Below are positions 32,471-43,172 of a stretch of DNA of 64,000 nt, piece by piece. The position numbers and the translations under genes are program-made. The notes below the pieces were generated by a model, which saw only the letters and a list, made by a program, of their open reading frames with translations, was not told the DNA's origin and searched no databases. Source of the DNA: Micropterix aruncella (taxonomy: Eukaryota > Arthropoda > Insecta > Lepidoptera > Micropterigidae); the NCBI GenBank assembly GCA_944548615.1, contig OX155967.1:18856067-18920066 (forward strand), read 5' to 3'. How positions within the stretch are numbered: the first letter of the stretch is position 1; every line of letters begins with the position of its first letter.

Positions 32471-33052
32471 CAAGCCATGAAACGTACATTATATTTAAAT
32501 AATATTTAAATACGTACATAAACATACACTAATCATATTTAATTTTTACCATACATTTTAATCAAATCTGTTGCCAATGTATGGGGGAATTAAATATATA
32601 AATTAATGGCGTCGCGCGTTTGAAATCACGCGACGTAGGTTAGAAATTTAAATCTTCATTGCGTTGTCGCTCGTACGAAATTTGAATGTTTAACGGCGAA
32701 TTTTACGGCGACGTGCACTTACAATTTGATTTTTAAATTAAATGAGAGGACATCCTTTACTAATTGCCGGGAAAGTTTTAGGGTGACACAACCGATTTTA
32801 TTATTTACGTTACTTTTTTAACCCTTAGATAGCTAGCCATGGTTTTGAAACTGACGACGGCATGTTTTCAACCCTCGAAAGTTTCTTTGTAGGGGGTGTT
32901 GTAGCGCACGCATATTAATGTATAATGCTGGCTTATACAATGAAGTCGATTTTTTTCGCATTTAATTACATACCTAATTGCATAAATATGGAGATCGGCC
33001 GCCCGCGAGTCGTCGCAACGGAAAAACACCGATCGGTGCAGCGGTTTTAAAG
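32471..33052. other. Unassigned DNA
   Basis: No gene recognised. At 32,755-32,800 ttgccgggaaagttttaggg and gtgacacaaccgat recur in variant form at 39,180-39,212 and inverted at 45,610 and 49,130, so this is another minor dispersed repeat. Confidence 0.4.
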
Positions 33053-33727
33053 GGCTCTCTAGACGAACAAGCATGCTTGTCAAGCATCGCGTCGCGGGCT
33101 AGGAGGGGATCGTAATCCGCAGGAATTGAACAAATATAATTTTTAAATATTTACTAAAAATGCCTAATTCTGTAGTTTTATACCACGGAGTCACGTCATT
33201 CATCAATCAATTACGTCTAATTAACGTGAATTTTTGGTATAAACTACAAAATTAGGCATTTTTGGTAAATATTAAAAAAAAATATAATTTTTTTTCTTTT
33301 TTTTTAGCTAAATGTATACCGCATATTCATTTTATGAAAGAACATTTTATAAATTTACAATAATATAGCCATTAATACATTTCAAATTAGCAAATAATAT
33401 AAAGCACCTATTTTGAAAGATAATAATTTTGTAACCTTTTTTTTAAGAAAAAAAGAAAAAGGGAAAAAGAAGCATTTCTAAATTTAAATGTATAAATACA
33501 ATAGGGGAATGAAAATGGAAGGGAGGGATTGTTCTAACACTATATGTAACATACGTACATAAATGGCCATACATAAGCATACAATTGACATATATATACA
33601 TATAGACATACATACACACATAAATACATTGTATATAAATAAAGTAATACTTAGTAGTGTGTATTTTATAAATATTTGCATAATTCCTGCGGTTGACGAT
33701 CCCCTCCCAGCCCTTGATCGTCTAGAG

Positions 33728-34741
33728 CAGCCATACTCAACCTGCGGCCTGCCGACCTTTTCTTTGCGGCCCGAAGATGGCTCAGTAGAGGAAAAGTCCT
33801 GGAACGGTTTTACTCTTTGCGACATGAAATTATTTTATTTTTACAACAAAATGATAAAGTTTACAGTGAACTTGAAAATGACAGTTGGTGGAGTATTTTA
33901 GCTTTTCTTTGCGATGTGACAGAAAAACTTGGTGAACTCAATCGTGGTTTACAGGGAGAAAATAAAATTATTTCTCAGATGAGTCAAGTATTTGCTTTCG
34001 AAGATAAACTGGACTTGTACATAGAAGAAATACAAAATAAAAACTGCACAACTTTCCAACAATGGTAAAGGCTTAACAAGATGGCATTGATGTTTCCCTA
34101 CAAAACTATGTATTAATTTCTAATTACTTAGATTCCTTAAGCAAGGAATTCAAGCGCAAATTTCAGGATTTAAGAAAAATCAAGAAATGTTTTTTGCTAG
34201 TCGAAAATCCATGGCACTTACAAATAGCCACAATCACGCAACTGACTGCATTTGGATTTGTGAATGCAAAATTAGTGGATGAATTTATTGAATTTAAAAA
34301 CGACACAAATCTGGAAGCAATTTTTAAAGAGAAAAGAGAAGTAAAAGAATATGAAGAATTTTGGAAATTAGTACCCGTTAATTATGAAACCTTGAAAAAT
34401 TGTGCACACTTGCTGTTGACGTTGTTTGCATCAACTTACCTCTGTGAATCGTCTTATTCTAAAATGAAATATGCAAAAAATGCCTACAGATGTCGGCTTA
34501 CTGATTCACACCTTGATGACGTGTTGAGAGTAGCATGTAGCAATTATAAGCAGGATCTAGATAAAATTGTCAAAAGTAGGCAATGGTAACAATCTCACTA
34601 GTTTTAAATAAATGATTACGTTTAAAAGTTGAGTTTTATTAACGTCTTCTGTGGATTTATTGTAATATAGGTTGTTGCGGCCCGTCTGATGTAGCACTCA
34701 CTCGTATTTCGCCCGAGAAAAAAAAAGGTTGAGTAAAGCTG
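33728..34741 (+). mobile_element. hAT transposon, internally deleted, 8-bp TSD
   Basis: Inverted ends cagccatactcaacc (33,728) and, read inward from 34,741, cagctttactcaacc. Both flanks carry the identical 8-bp duplication gtctagag (33,720-33,727 and 34,742-34,749), the hallmark of hAT insertion. It is 1014 bp against the 2-3 kb usual for the family, so the 5' half of the transposase has been lost. The duplicated target lies within the end of MITE M. Confidence 0.9.
33817..34589 (+). pseudogene. hAT transposase C-terminal half (ZBED5/FAM200-like)
   Basis: Two plus-strand blocks: 33,817-34,068 (ENDSWWSILAFLCDVTEKLG, ELNRGLQGENKIISQMSQ) and 34,194-34,589 (ELVDEFIEF-like NAKLVDEFIEFKNDTN, FWKLVPVNYETLKNCAHLLL, FASTYLCESSYSKMKYAKNA, YRCRLTDSHLDDVLRVAC). 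The 'LNxxLQGk' motif and the 'STYLCEsSFSkMKyiKnkyRsrLtd.HL' dimerisation motif are typical of Charlie-type hAT proteins. Stops lie between the blocks. The BED finger and first catalytic aspartates are missing. Confidence 0.85.
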
Positions 34742-34763
34742 GTCTAGAGTCTAGAGAGCCCCT

Positions 34764-35480
34764 TATCTATATCCCAAATTAAGGATATTATTCACAAAAC
34801 TGTTTGCCAACGTTATTTTGAGCCACCTATACTCAAAAAAGTACTAACTAGGCCTGCGACAGATGGAATACGGGCCAGTCTATTACACAAATAAGACGAA
34901 GATTGCTTCTGTTATGATACTAGTACCATAAAACGATGTTATTAATTATGCCGTGGGTATCATCGATATTCGTAGTAGCCTCGATATTCTTCAGCAAGAT
35001 AACGCGAGTCACGCGACGGCAATGAAGTTTTTCCTTCCTTTAGAAACGTTATGGAAAATTCGCGTGACCGATTAGCGATTCAAGGTCCACCCAGATAAGC
35101 GGTAAGCGATTCACTAAAACCTACAACTTCAACTACTATTATACTTAAACTACGCAGAAAAATGTTCGTCGTTCTTTCTCATCCGGGGTATCTTCATAGT
35201 AAAATAACATCAGTAGGACATTTCGAGCATAGTAAAATAAGAACAGTATAACATCTCCATAGTACGCACCGATTTCGCACTCATACTAGCGCCCGTTGCC
35301 CGTACGCTACCACTACATGGATTCTCGGGCGCCTCAGTGCTAGCCAGTCAGGGCTGTCGCGCGACAGCTAAGTATACAAAAGTGGAATGTTTTCTGTACA
35401 GGCTGTAATGCAACCTACTAGAAATTACATTTACGTTACGAAATTACATTTACGAGGTAAAGTTTATTGTTCATTTGCGT
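34764..35480. other. Unassigned DNA
   Basis: No gene. A short duplication (catagtaaaataacatca and gtaggacat) at 35,197-35,225 recurs at 35,835-35,865. The word tgtcgcgcgaca at about 35,365 is a perfect 12-bp palindrome. Confidence 0.35.
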
Positions 35481-36172
35481 AGGTAAGTATGTGTCTAGAT
35501 AAGTAGGTGCATAGGTATGTAAGTGCGTAGGTAGGTAGGTAGATGCGTTTCTGTTAAGTACACTTTAACTTACTAAAATGTAGGTATTTTTAACACATGC
35601 AACAAGTGATGAATGCTGTCATACAATGTCAGCACTAACTCATATATTATGTTACAGTGCAATTTTGAGAACCGACTCTTGATCTATAAAACAAAAATAC
35701 ATAAACGTACATAATAATTATAAAGAATTGCATTTCTTCTTTAATGGGATCAAAACTTTTCAATTGTGTAATTGTTGTGACACCTGGTGGTTCGACGAAG
35801 CGTAGATACTTATTTCGAAAACGGGCTCGAGACATAGTAAAATAACATCATGTAGGACATCTCGACCAGGGTTGCCAAAACAAATACCCAATTGAAAAGT
35901 TGTGATCCCATTAAAGCAGAAATGCAATTCTTTATAATCATTATGTACGTTTATGTATTTTTGTTTTATAGATCAAGAGTCGGTTCCCAAAATTGTACTG
36001 TAACAGAATATATTAGTGCTGATTTCAAGTGACAGCATTCATCACTTGTTGCATGTGTTCAAAATACCTGCATTTTAGTAAGTTAGGTAGGTACTTAACA
36101 AATACGCATCTACCTACCTACCTACGCACTTACATACCTATGCACCTACTTAACTAAGACACATACTTACCT
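35481..36172. mobile_element. Fold-back element: two inverted arms of about 290 bp
   Basis: The left arm (35,481 to about 35,766) and right arm (about 35,884-36,172) are inverted copies: aggtaagtatgtgtct at the outer left versus agacacatacttacct at the outer right. Subterminal (taggtagg)n runs, gtgatgaatgctgtca and tgatctataaaacaaaaata appear in both. The centre of about 115 bp is unique. Long arms with subterminal tandem repeats recall Foldback-type DNA elements. No ORF. Confidence 0.8.
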
Positions 36173-37083
36173 TTACTATGGTATCTTGGTACGGTGTTTA
36201 ATTTCTCAGATCCACGGATGCGGATGTCAAAGTGGATATTTGATAAATATTCGACGCGGATATTCAGTATATACTATTCCTTTAACAAATTGTACGTTAG
36301 GACAAAAATACGTAATTTTGAAAAGAAGATTGACTTTCAGATGTCACGGTGCAGTTATTTTGTAATTAGTTAGTCGACTGTATTTATTATAATATTTGCA
36401 ATAAATGGAAAAAAACATAAACCTATTTTATTAGCTCAAGTTTATAGCTATACCTTATGCTAAATTTAGATTAAACTTTGCTTAAATAATGTTTTTAACA
36501 TCAACAAACATTTAAAAAGTTGTTTCTAACCAAATTGAAACCTTCAAAATTTTTACCCAATATTACCTACATTCAGTATTGATTTTTATCATCTTCATAT
36601 GTAAAAAAGAAATATAAGCTATCATATAAAATTCACCAAAACATGATGTAAAACAGAAATGTCATACATACAAATATTTATTTATTTATTTATTTATTTA
36701 TTTTAAGGAAAACCAACAGCCATATAAAATATTAAATAACAACTTAAATAATAAATGATAGCCAATAACAGGTTCTCACATATAGAAACAGTTTAGAGAA
36801 TATGGAATTGCCAGCAAAAACGCTTGGCAGGGTCCGGTACTATAAATTTACAAAACGCAAATAAAAATTAAACAAAAACAAAAGGGACAAGAAGGCAAAA
36901 AAACAATATCGAGAAATCGAATACAAAACAATAATAACAATAAAGAAAAGCAGAAGAGTAGGTACTAAAAGAAATTGTTGCTGTATCATATACATATACA
37001 TATCGTATATGACATTTGTATCCCATTTTCACAAAAAATATATACATTAATCGTTTTCCCCGTAATCCCTCATTTATTTGTTT
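36173..37083. other. Unassigned; LINE-type tail at 36,678-36,704
   Basis: 36,215-36,275 has hAT-like subterminal words (ggatgcggatgtc, gtggatatttg). A (TTTA)n run at 36,678-36,704 followed by non-repetitive DNA may be a minus-strand LINE tail. No protein found. Confidence 0.35.
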
Positions 37084-37094
37084 CCATTTTACTG

Positions 37095-37758
37095 GGAGCT
37101 AATGGGCCATTGCTGAGTTGGCCACGAAGACCCTTTCTGTTCAGGGTTGGTCACACTCACGGATCAACACCCATCCGGCGGCCTCCATGCATGAAGTGCG
37201 AGCCCGGGCAGGACTCTGGCCTTAGGGCTAGTTTCCCTTAGGAATCAACCTTCTGGCGCTCCTGGACGGTCTGCACACCGTGCGGCGTAAGCCAATCGAC
37301 TGTGCACTCTGACTGACACTCGGGGGAGTCTGGAAGCAGTACTGTTTCCTAGAGAGCGGGGGGTGGTTGCGAACCTTACAGCGACTGCTCTTGAAACGAC
37401 CATCGGCTACCTGATCCTGGGTGAACAGCCGGGCAAAGGATGCCGTGGTCGGTATACACTGTTTCACCGCTTCGTAACGGAGAGGACCGCGCAAGCGACC
37501 TCGAACTCGTAACCAATCGAGAGACTGGAGTAATCTGGTCGCAATTGGAAGTAAGGGCGTGAGCGTAAGCCCGCTGGGTAACACTCCTGGCTATCTCGCG
37601 GTTAAGGCGTTGGTCTCTTACGGGCATGTGGGGGAGCTTGACGGTGGACTGTTTTTGTCCAAGTCTTCTGCGCTCACTTCAGGGAGACAGAACGACTAAT
37701 CGTTAAAACTTCCTGAGGTGACGGGTTCGCCCGTTGTAGTTGACAACTCTAGTTGTTA
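37095..37758 (+). mobile_element. Family A element, full length (664 bp)
   Basis: Starts ggagctaatgggcc and ends with the hairpin acggg-ttcg-cccgt then tgtagttgacaactctag. It is flanked by the exact 11-bp duplication ccattttactg (37,084-37,094 and 37,759-37,769). Apparent ORFs in it are not shared in frame with other copies. Confidence 0.85.
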
Positions 37759-37788
37759 CCATTTTACTGTTGTGTTAGATATTAATAA

Positions 37789-38158
37789 CTAGCGAATATA
37801 TTTGTTAAGCGAATATATAATATATATGTTAAGTGACTCGTATTTCACAAATAACAGCATCATCTTTATTTTCCCACCTCCAAGTCTTGTCTTGTATTGT
37901 CCGGATGCTTCGCACGTAGTTAGCACACATTTTCTTGTTCTCTCGTCTTGTGGGTCAATAATATGCCGATTAGAGTAATTTACGATATTCAACCGCCGCA
38001 GATACGTGTTATTTGTTATGCATACTCCACCTGCATTCACAAACGCGCCAAGCGATGGGTGTTTACACCCGTATTTAGTGCGTGATTGGAAAACGTATCG
38101 TTTATACGCGGATGTAAGAAAGCACAGTATTATAAGGATACGGTAGACCAGGGATTCT
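37789..38158 (-). other. Minus-strand open frame, possible broken exon
   Basis: About 123 codons with no stop and no ATG. From the upstream end: a hydrophobic stretch (VYRILIILCFLTSAYKR), then Cys-containing YGCKHPSLGAFVNAGGVC, then NRHIIDPQDERTRKCVL and TTCEASGQYKTRLGGGK. It could be an exon of a secreted Cys-bearing protein whose start was cut off by the hAT-like end at about 38,155 (cagggattctcaaact). A GAG|GTGGGA donor-like site follows the GG-rich part. No family recognised, so chance cannot be excluded. Confidence 0.25.
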
Positions 38159-38384
38159 CAAACTTATTTTACTCCTGGTGCCAAAAGAAAAAGCCCATAC
38201 CCCGTCCTATTATAAATTTATAATGCAAGCGTAAAAAAGTAATAAAAATCACATAGGCTTTATTTATTTCTTATATAATTTACCTACCAGTGGAAAAAAA
38301 AAACAAATCAATCATTGAGACGGTTTAGCTTGCGTATATAACAAGATTTACAATTCTCGGTTGAATTGAAGAAAGTGCACAACT

Positions 38385-38698
38385 AAGTGCACCCCCCCCC
38401 CCCCTCCCGAGATAAGACCATTTCCAAACTGAAGTATATAATTATTCAACCGAACGTCATACCTGTCAGATCGCAATATGCTAAGCTAAATATCAGCATC
38501 CCTAGATACGGGCGTACTTGCTCAGTTAGGTATGAGATGAGCCAACGGCTATGGGTTCAACTTGTTTTTCTTGCACGTTTTATTGTACTGTATACCGAAT
38601 ATCATAGCCAGAATGTCTGTAAATCATGTTGTTTAAAATAAATAAAATTAAAAATTAAAATAAATAAATATCTGTATGGCTGTGTGTCTGTGTGTCTC

Positions 38699-38736
<38 letters not shown>

Positions 38737-39080
38737 TGTGGGTGTGTGTGTGTGTATGTATGTGTGTGTGTGTGTATTCCTCCACGATACCGCCCATACG
38801 CTTCATCCAATTGAGCTAAAATTTGGAATGCAGGCATCATTTGGTCATGGCAAGAATTGAAAAGATTATATTTGAAATCGGTCCACCGGACGGCGCGCTA
38901 GTCACACTTCAATCTTAAAATATTGGACTTCAAGACTTGAAATTCGGTATTCAGATGCCACAGATTTTGATTAGAATATCTCGCATAAAAGCGACACAAA
39001 TAATATTTAAAATTCGCAATATATAAGAAAATACTACATTATTTTAGTAAACATATCATTTTAATACTACGGAAAATACT
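38385..39080 (+). repeat. Repeat C, copy with about 250-bp interruption
   Basis: The C-run part (38,391-38,432, catttccaaactg) and the (tgtg)n plus ttcctccacgat part (38,683 on) belong together. About 250 bp between them (ending in aaataaataaa) looks inserted. The (GT)n run at 38,701-38,775 is a microsatellite within the repeat. Confidence 0.6.
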
Positions 39081-39429
39081 ACACTTATATACTACGAATA
39101 GGTGCGTGGGGGGAGGGAGGGGTGGTAATGTCGGGAGGGTGAAGAAGCGGGTTTGGCGGGGGAGGGGGGCCTTCTACTTATCGGGGAAGTCTTGGGATGA
39201 CGCAACCGATTTTTACTATTCTGGCGTATAAATAGGCAAAATAAAACACATTTGCATGACCACATAAAAGTACATAATCTAATTGAAGTGTAAACTTTTA
39301 ACAATATTATAATGATTATATATTAATTATATTTGTTGACTACTATTAGTAAGAAGTATGCACCTGTTTGTTTTTAACTAGGAACTCTATTTTTATAGGA
39401 AAACACGTAAAGTTTATTCTTAGGTCTGG

Positions 39430-40560
39430 TTAAATTTTTAATCGGTTTTTATATTTATTTTTCAGAAACAAGAAAATCCTGCTTCCCACTGTTAGGTCGT
39501 GACAAAAGGCAGAGATATTATCGCTTGTTCTGCTAAACCTGGGTTTTCTTGACGACAAGATATTCAAAAATCCATTAATGATATTCTCTCAAATACGTTT
39601 TAGAGTGCAGTGTCAGATGACAAATAGATCTGTCAACTACAACGGACGAACCCGTCGCCTCAGGATGTTTTAATGATATTAGATCGTTCTGTCTCCAGTG
39701 AGGTAAGCGTAGAAGACTTGGGACGAAAACAGTCCACTGTCTAGTTACGCCACACGCCCGTAAGAAGCCAACGCCTTACCGCGAGGTAACTAGGTTAATC
39801 AACCAGCGGCCCAACACTCACGCCCTCACTTCTAGTTGGAACCAGATTACTCCGGTCTCCCGACTGGTTACAGTTTCGAGGTCGCTTGCGCGGTAATCTA
39901 CCTTACGTAGCGATGATATGGTGTCTACCGAATCTATCGCAGACCATAGAATCCTTTACCTGGCTGTTCACCCGTTATCGGGTAGCCGATTGGTCGTTTC
40001 AAGAGCCGTTGCCGTAAGGTGAACAACTTCCCCCGCTCTATAAGGAACAGTACTGTTTTCAGACTCCCCCGGCTGTCGGTCAGAATGCACAATCGATTGG
40101 CTGACGCCGCACGGTGCTCAAACCGTCCAGGAGCGCCTGAAGGGTGACTCCTAGGGGAAACTGGCCCGCAGGCCAGAGTCCTACCCTGGGTTGCACTTTT
40201 GCGTGGAAGCCGCCGGATGGGTGTTGACCCGTGAGTTTGACAGACCTGAACACATGGGTCTTAGTGGCCAAACTACAACAGGGCCCCTGTGTCAGATGAC
40301 AGGTCAATTAACGAGTCGACATTTGAATCCGATAAATCTGCCTCGGGTTCCATACTGAATGAAAATGAGTTCCTTATCCACGCTTGGCTGCTTGCTGATT
40401 GACGATTGAAGGAAAATATTCTTTCAAATTAGGTTCCAGTCCTAGCAAATGTTCCTTGATAAGAGCTGAAGTACCGTGTGACAATGAATGACGTGCCTCA
40501 CCATTTGGCCATTTACGAGCATGATTAGTTTAAACAACAAGGAGACAATGCTGCGACCCG
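39430..40560 (-). pseudogene. hAT transposase C-terminus in two pieces
   Basis: Upstream piece (40,289-40,560): ALIKEHLLGLEPNLKEYFPS, then after a frame break SFSFSMEPEADLSDSNVD and SLIDLSSDT. Downstream piece (39,430-39,622): NVFERISLMDF, ISCRQENPGLAEQAIISL, EAGFS, FLKNKYKNRLKI, stop. The LidLSSD, Fw, lpF and GFS..lK.KyrnRL order is that of ZBED/SCAND3-type hAT proteins. Several in-frame stops; inactive. Confidence 0.75.
39623..40288 (-). mobile_element. Family A element, full length (666 bp)
   Basis: Flanked by the perfect 13-bp duplication gtgtcagatgaca (39,610-39,622 and 40,289-40,301), which lies within the hAT LSSDT codons, so the empty site can be read from the interrupted frame. Hairpin end at the left (acggacgaacccgt). 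Confidence 0.9.
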
Positions 40561-40790
40561 GCATTTTATTTTCGTGGCTTGGGGCCGAGTCACGACCCAC
40601 CATTTGGGAAACGCTGCCGCAGACCGACAGTACTACGGGACGAACGCTCACGCAGTTCAATCGCTTTGCAATTGGTAATTTCGGTAGTTAAATAATAATA
40701 TATTTATTACGAATTCGTATACGTACAATAATCAATAATATAATTATAATATGTAATTATATAATTATATATAATAATAATATATAATTA

Positions 40791-41603
40791 TCTATACTAA
40801 TATTATAAAGAGGTAAAGTTTGTGAGGTTGTAGGGATTAACCTCTGGATCTACTAAACCGATTTTGATAATTCATTTATCAATAGAAAACCACGTTATTT
40901 GTGAGTGTCATAGGCTATAGGTACATTAATCCCAAAAAATGAAAAGACTTTTTCGTGGTAGTCGGATTTGCAAAGTAAGTCGGAGAAAAAACCGTCGGAT
41001 GGAAACGTTTCTTAATGCTGCCTTATCGATGAGAGATATATGATTGAGTTCTAAAGAAAAGTTGTAGAGCTTGGTAATGCCTACAAAAAAGTCAGCGACA
41101 GCATATGTCTACATTTCATATTTAAGTCACAAAAAGTAGTTTTTCATGTTTGCAATTATGAATTCTTATCAAAATAAGTAAATTTATCGTCTCAAGTGTT
41201 TAAAACAAAAGAGTTTTCCCTTTTACTGCATATAATTTCCCTTTTACTGATACGAAATAGGTATGGAACCGCGACTGTATCTCGGGTTGGAACTTCTGAA
41301 AGATAATATATTTTGGTGCCAAATAATAACATTACATCTAATATAGTATACAGAGAAGTTTTGAACAGTTAAAATAAATATAATTTATTCAATCATAATC
41401 ATTTCATTTAATCATTTGAAACCCGGTAGGTAATATAGCCAAATTGACATGCAAATACATACATACATATGCAGTAAAAATATAACCGTTCTTTTGGCAG
41501 TCAGGAAATAAATCATAGCACTCAGTACTAACCGAACCACACTCATAATTTCATCACAAATAAAAATGTTTACCGCCCAACGAAGTGGGCACGGGTTAGC
41601 TAG
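40791..41603 (+). mobile_element. Helitron-like H1, 813 bp, both ends present
   Basis: 5' TCTATACTAATATTATAAAG. 3' end with the perfect stem gccca-acgaag-tgggc (41,575-41,590), nine bases, then CTAG (41,600-41,603). It is inserted between A (40,790) and T (41,604) without target duplication. No Rep/helicase coding, so it is non-autonomous. The 191-bp relative is at 29,334-29,524. Confidence 0.8.
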
Positions 41604-42452
41604 TATAATATATAATTATATAATTATATAATTCATAATATAATTATATAATATATTTATTACGATTTCGGTAGTTAAATACGATGAATCAATATTATAC
41701 AAATATACGATGGATTTGCTTGGTAATACCGCTGACAAATCTCCGAAGCAGTAATGTTAGAATAGCAGCGACTCTTGCACAAAACACTGTAGTGTGTGTA
41801 TAGCTCTATATTAGTTCAGTAGATGAACTTTTGTATGAACGATAACGTCATTCATTATCTGTACTCTTTGAAACTGACAAGCTACTGCTAGCACTAGTCG
41901 TTTACTATAATATATTAGGCAATGCGTTAACAGAAGAAGGAAACATGTACAAGAAAAATTGGCGCGATAATGGTATAGAATTGTTTATAGATAATGAGGA
42001 GATAAAAATGCTAACACAGTTTTGTTGATTGATTTCATTTAATAAAGATAAGTAGCCGAAATGGGGTTAATTAAGGCTTTGAAGCAAATTAATATTATTA
42101 TTTTGATATCATTTTTATTGTTTTTTTTTGTGTTTATCATTTTTTATTACTTAATTATGAAGCATTAGCTATCATTCAACATTATCGAATTATCAACTTA
42201 CATAGATTAAATACACTCTGCGAGATACATGCTGCTTATTTATTAGAGCTGTTACATACATACTTTTTTTCCTTTTCTTAGTTATATGTCTTTGATAAGT
42301 GTACGCTTAATAGCCAAGTCTATCTAGGTACGAGCTTCGGCACAAATAGCTTGAAAATCGGCATTCATGTTGGCGATTGAGGTATTGATGTTTTCAGGAG
42401 AGAAATTATTATATATTTGAACATCGTCGACATACATGTGCTTAGCTAGATA
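41604..42452. other. Unassigned AT-rich DNA
   Basis: No gene or repeat family recognised. Confidence 0.35.
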
Positions 42453-43080
42453 GGGATCTAATGGGCCCTAATGCAGTTTCGCTACTAAGACCCATGTGTT
42501 CAGGGTCGGTCAAACTCACGGATCAACACCCATCCGGCGGCATCCACGCAGAAGTGCGAGCCAGTGTAGGACTCTGGTCGGCGGGCCAGTTTCCCCTAGT
42601 AGTCAACCTTTGGGCGCTCTTGGACGGTTTGCGCACCGTGCGGCATGCCAATCGATTGTGCATTCTGACCGACAGCCGGGGGCGTCTGGAAACAGTACTG
42701 TCTCCTATACAGCGGGGGTAGTTGTTCACCTTACGGCGACTGCTCTTGAAACGACCATCGGCTATCCGATATCTGGTGAACAGCCGGGCAAATGATGCCG
42801 TGGTGCGCGGTAGACACCATATCACCACTACGTAAGGGAGAGGACCGCGCAAGCGACCTCGAACCTGTAACCAGCCGGGAGATCTGGTTGCAACATAGTA
42901 AGGGCGCGAGTGTCGGCCCGCTGGGAATTTAACCTGGTTATCTCGCTGTAAGGCGTAACTAGACGGTGGGCTGTTTTCGTCCCAAGTCTTCTACGCTCAC
43001 CTCACGGGAGACATAACGATCTTATATCGTTAAAACTTCCTGAGGTGACGGGTTCACCCGTTGTAGTCGACAGCTCTAGT
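42453..43080 (+). mobile_element. Family A element, about 628 bp
   Basis: Starts gggatctaatgggccc and ends with the hairpin acggg-ttca-cccgt then tgtagtcgacagctctagt. Only a weak flanking match (atgtgctta versus atatgctta) is seen, so the target duplication has decayed. Confidence 0.75.
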
Positions 43081-43093
43081 ATATGCTTATATC

Positions 43094-43172
43094 AAAATAG
43101 CGTACGCTCTATGGGCAATTATAATGCTGCAAATCGATATAATATAAAACGATAAAGAACTTTGAACTTTGA
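43094..43172 (+). mobile_element. LINE-gamma-like 3' tail
   Basis: tacgctctatgggcaattat and aatgctgcaaatcgatat match the sense 3' end of 9551-10,222. It finishes in an aactttgaactttga tail, a short 5'-truncated insertion. Confidence 0.55.

Larger units (their letters stand above)
33053..34763. mobile_element. MITE M, copy 2, split by two insertions
   Basis: The left half (33,053-33,290: ggctctctagacg, aagcatgcttgtcaagcatc, ttaggcatttttggtaaata) and the right end (33,665-33,727 plus 34,750-34,763: cctgcggttgacgatcccc, tctagagagcccc) belong to one element. About 370 bp of unidentified AT-rich DNA and the hAT at 33,728-34,741 now interrupt it. Confidence 0.65.
39430..40617 (-). mobile_element. 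Second hAT relic, split by a family A element
   Basis: The right edge at about 40,590-40,617 (in reverse complement cagcgtttcccaaatggtg, then ggtcgtgac) resembles the ends of Charlie-like hAT elements. The minus strand then encodes transposase C-terminal sequence down to a stop at 39,430. The family A element at 39,623-40,288 interrupts the frame exactly. The left terminus was not found. Confidence 0.65.
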
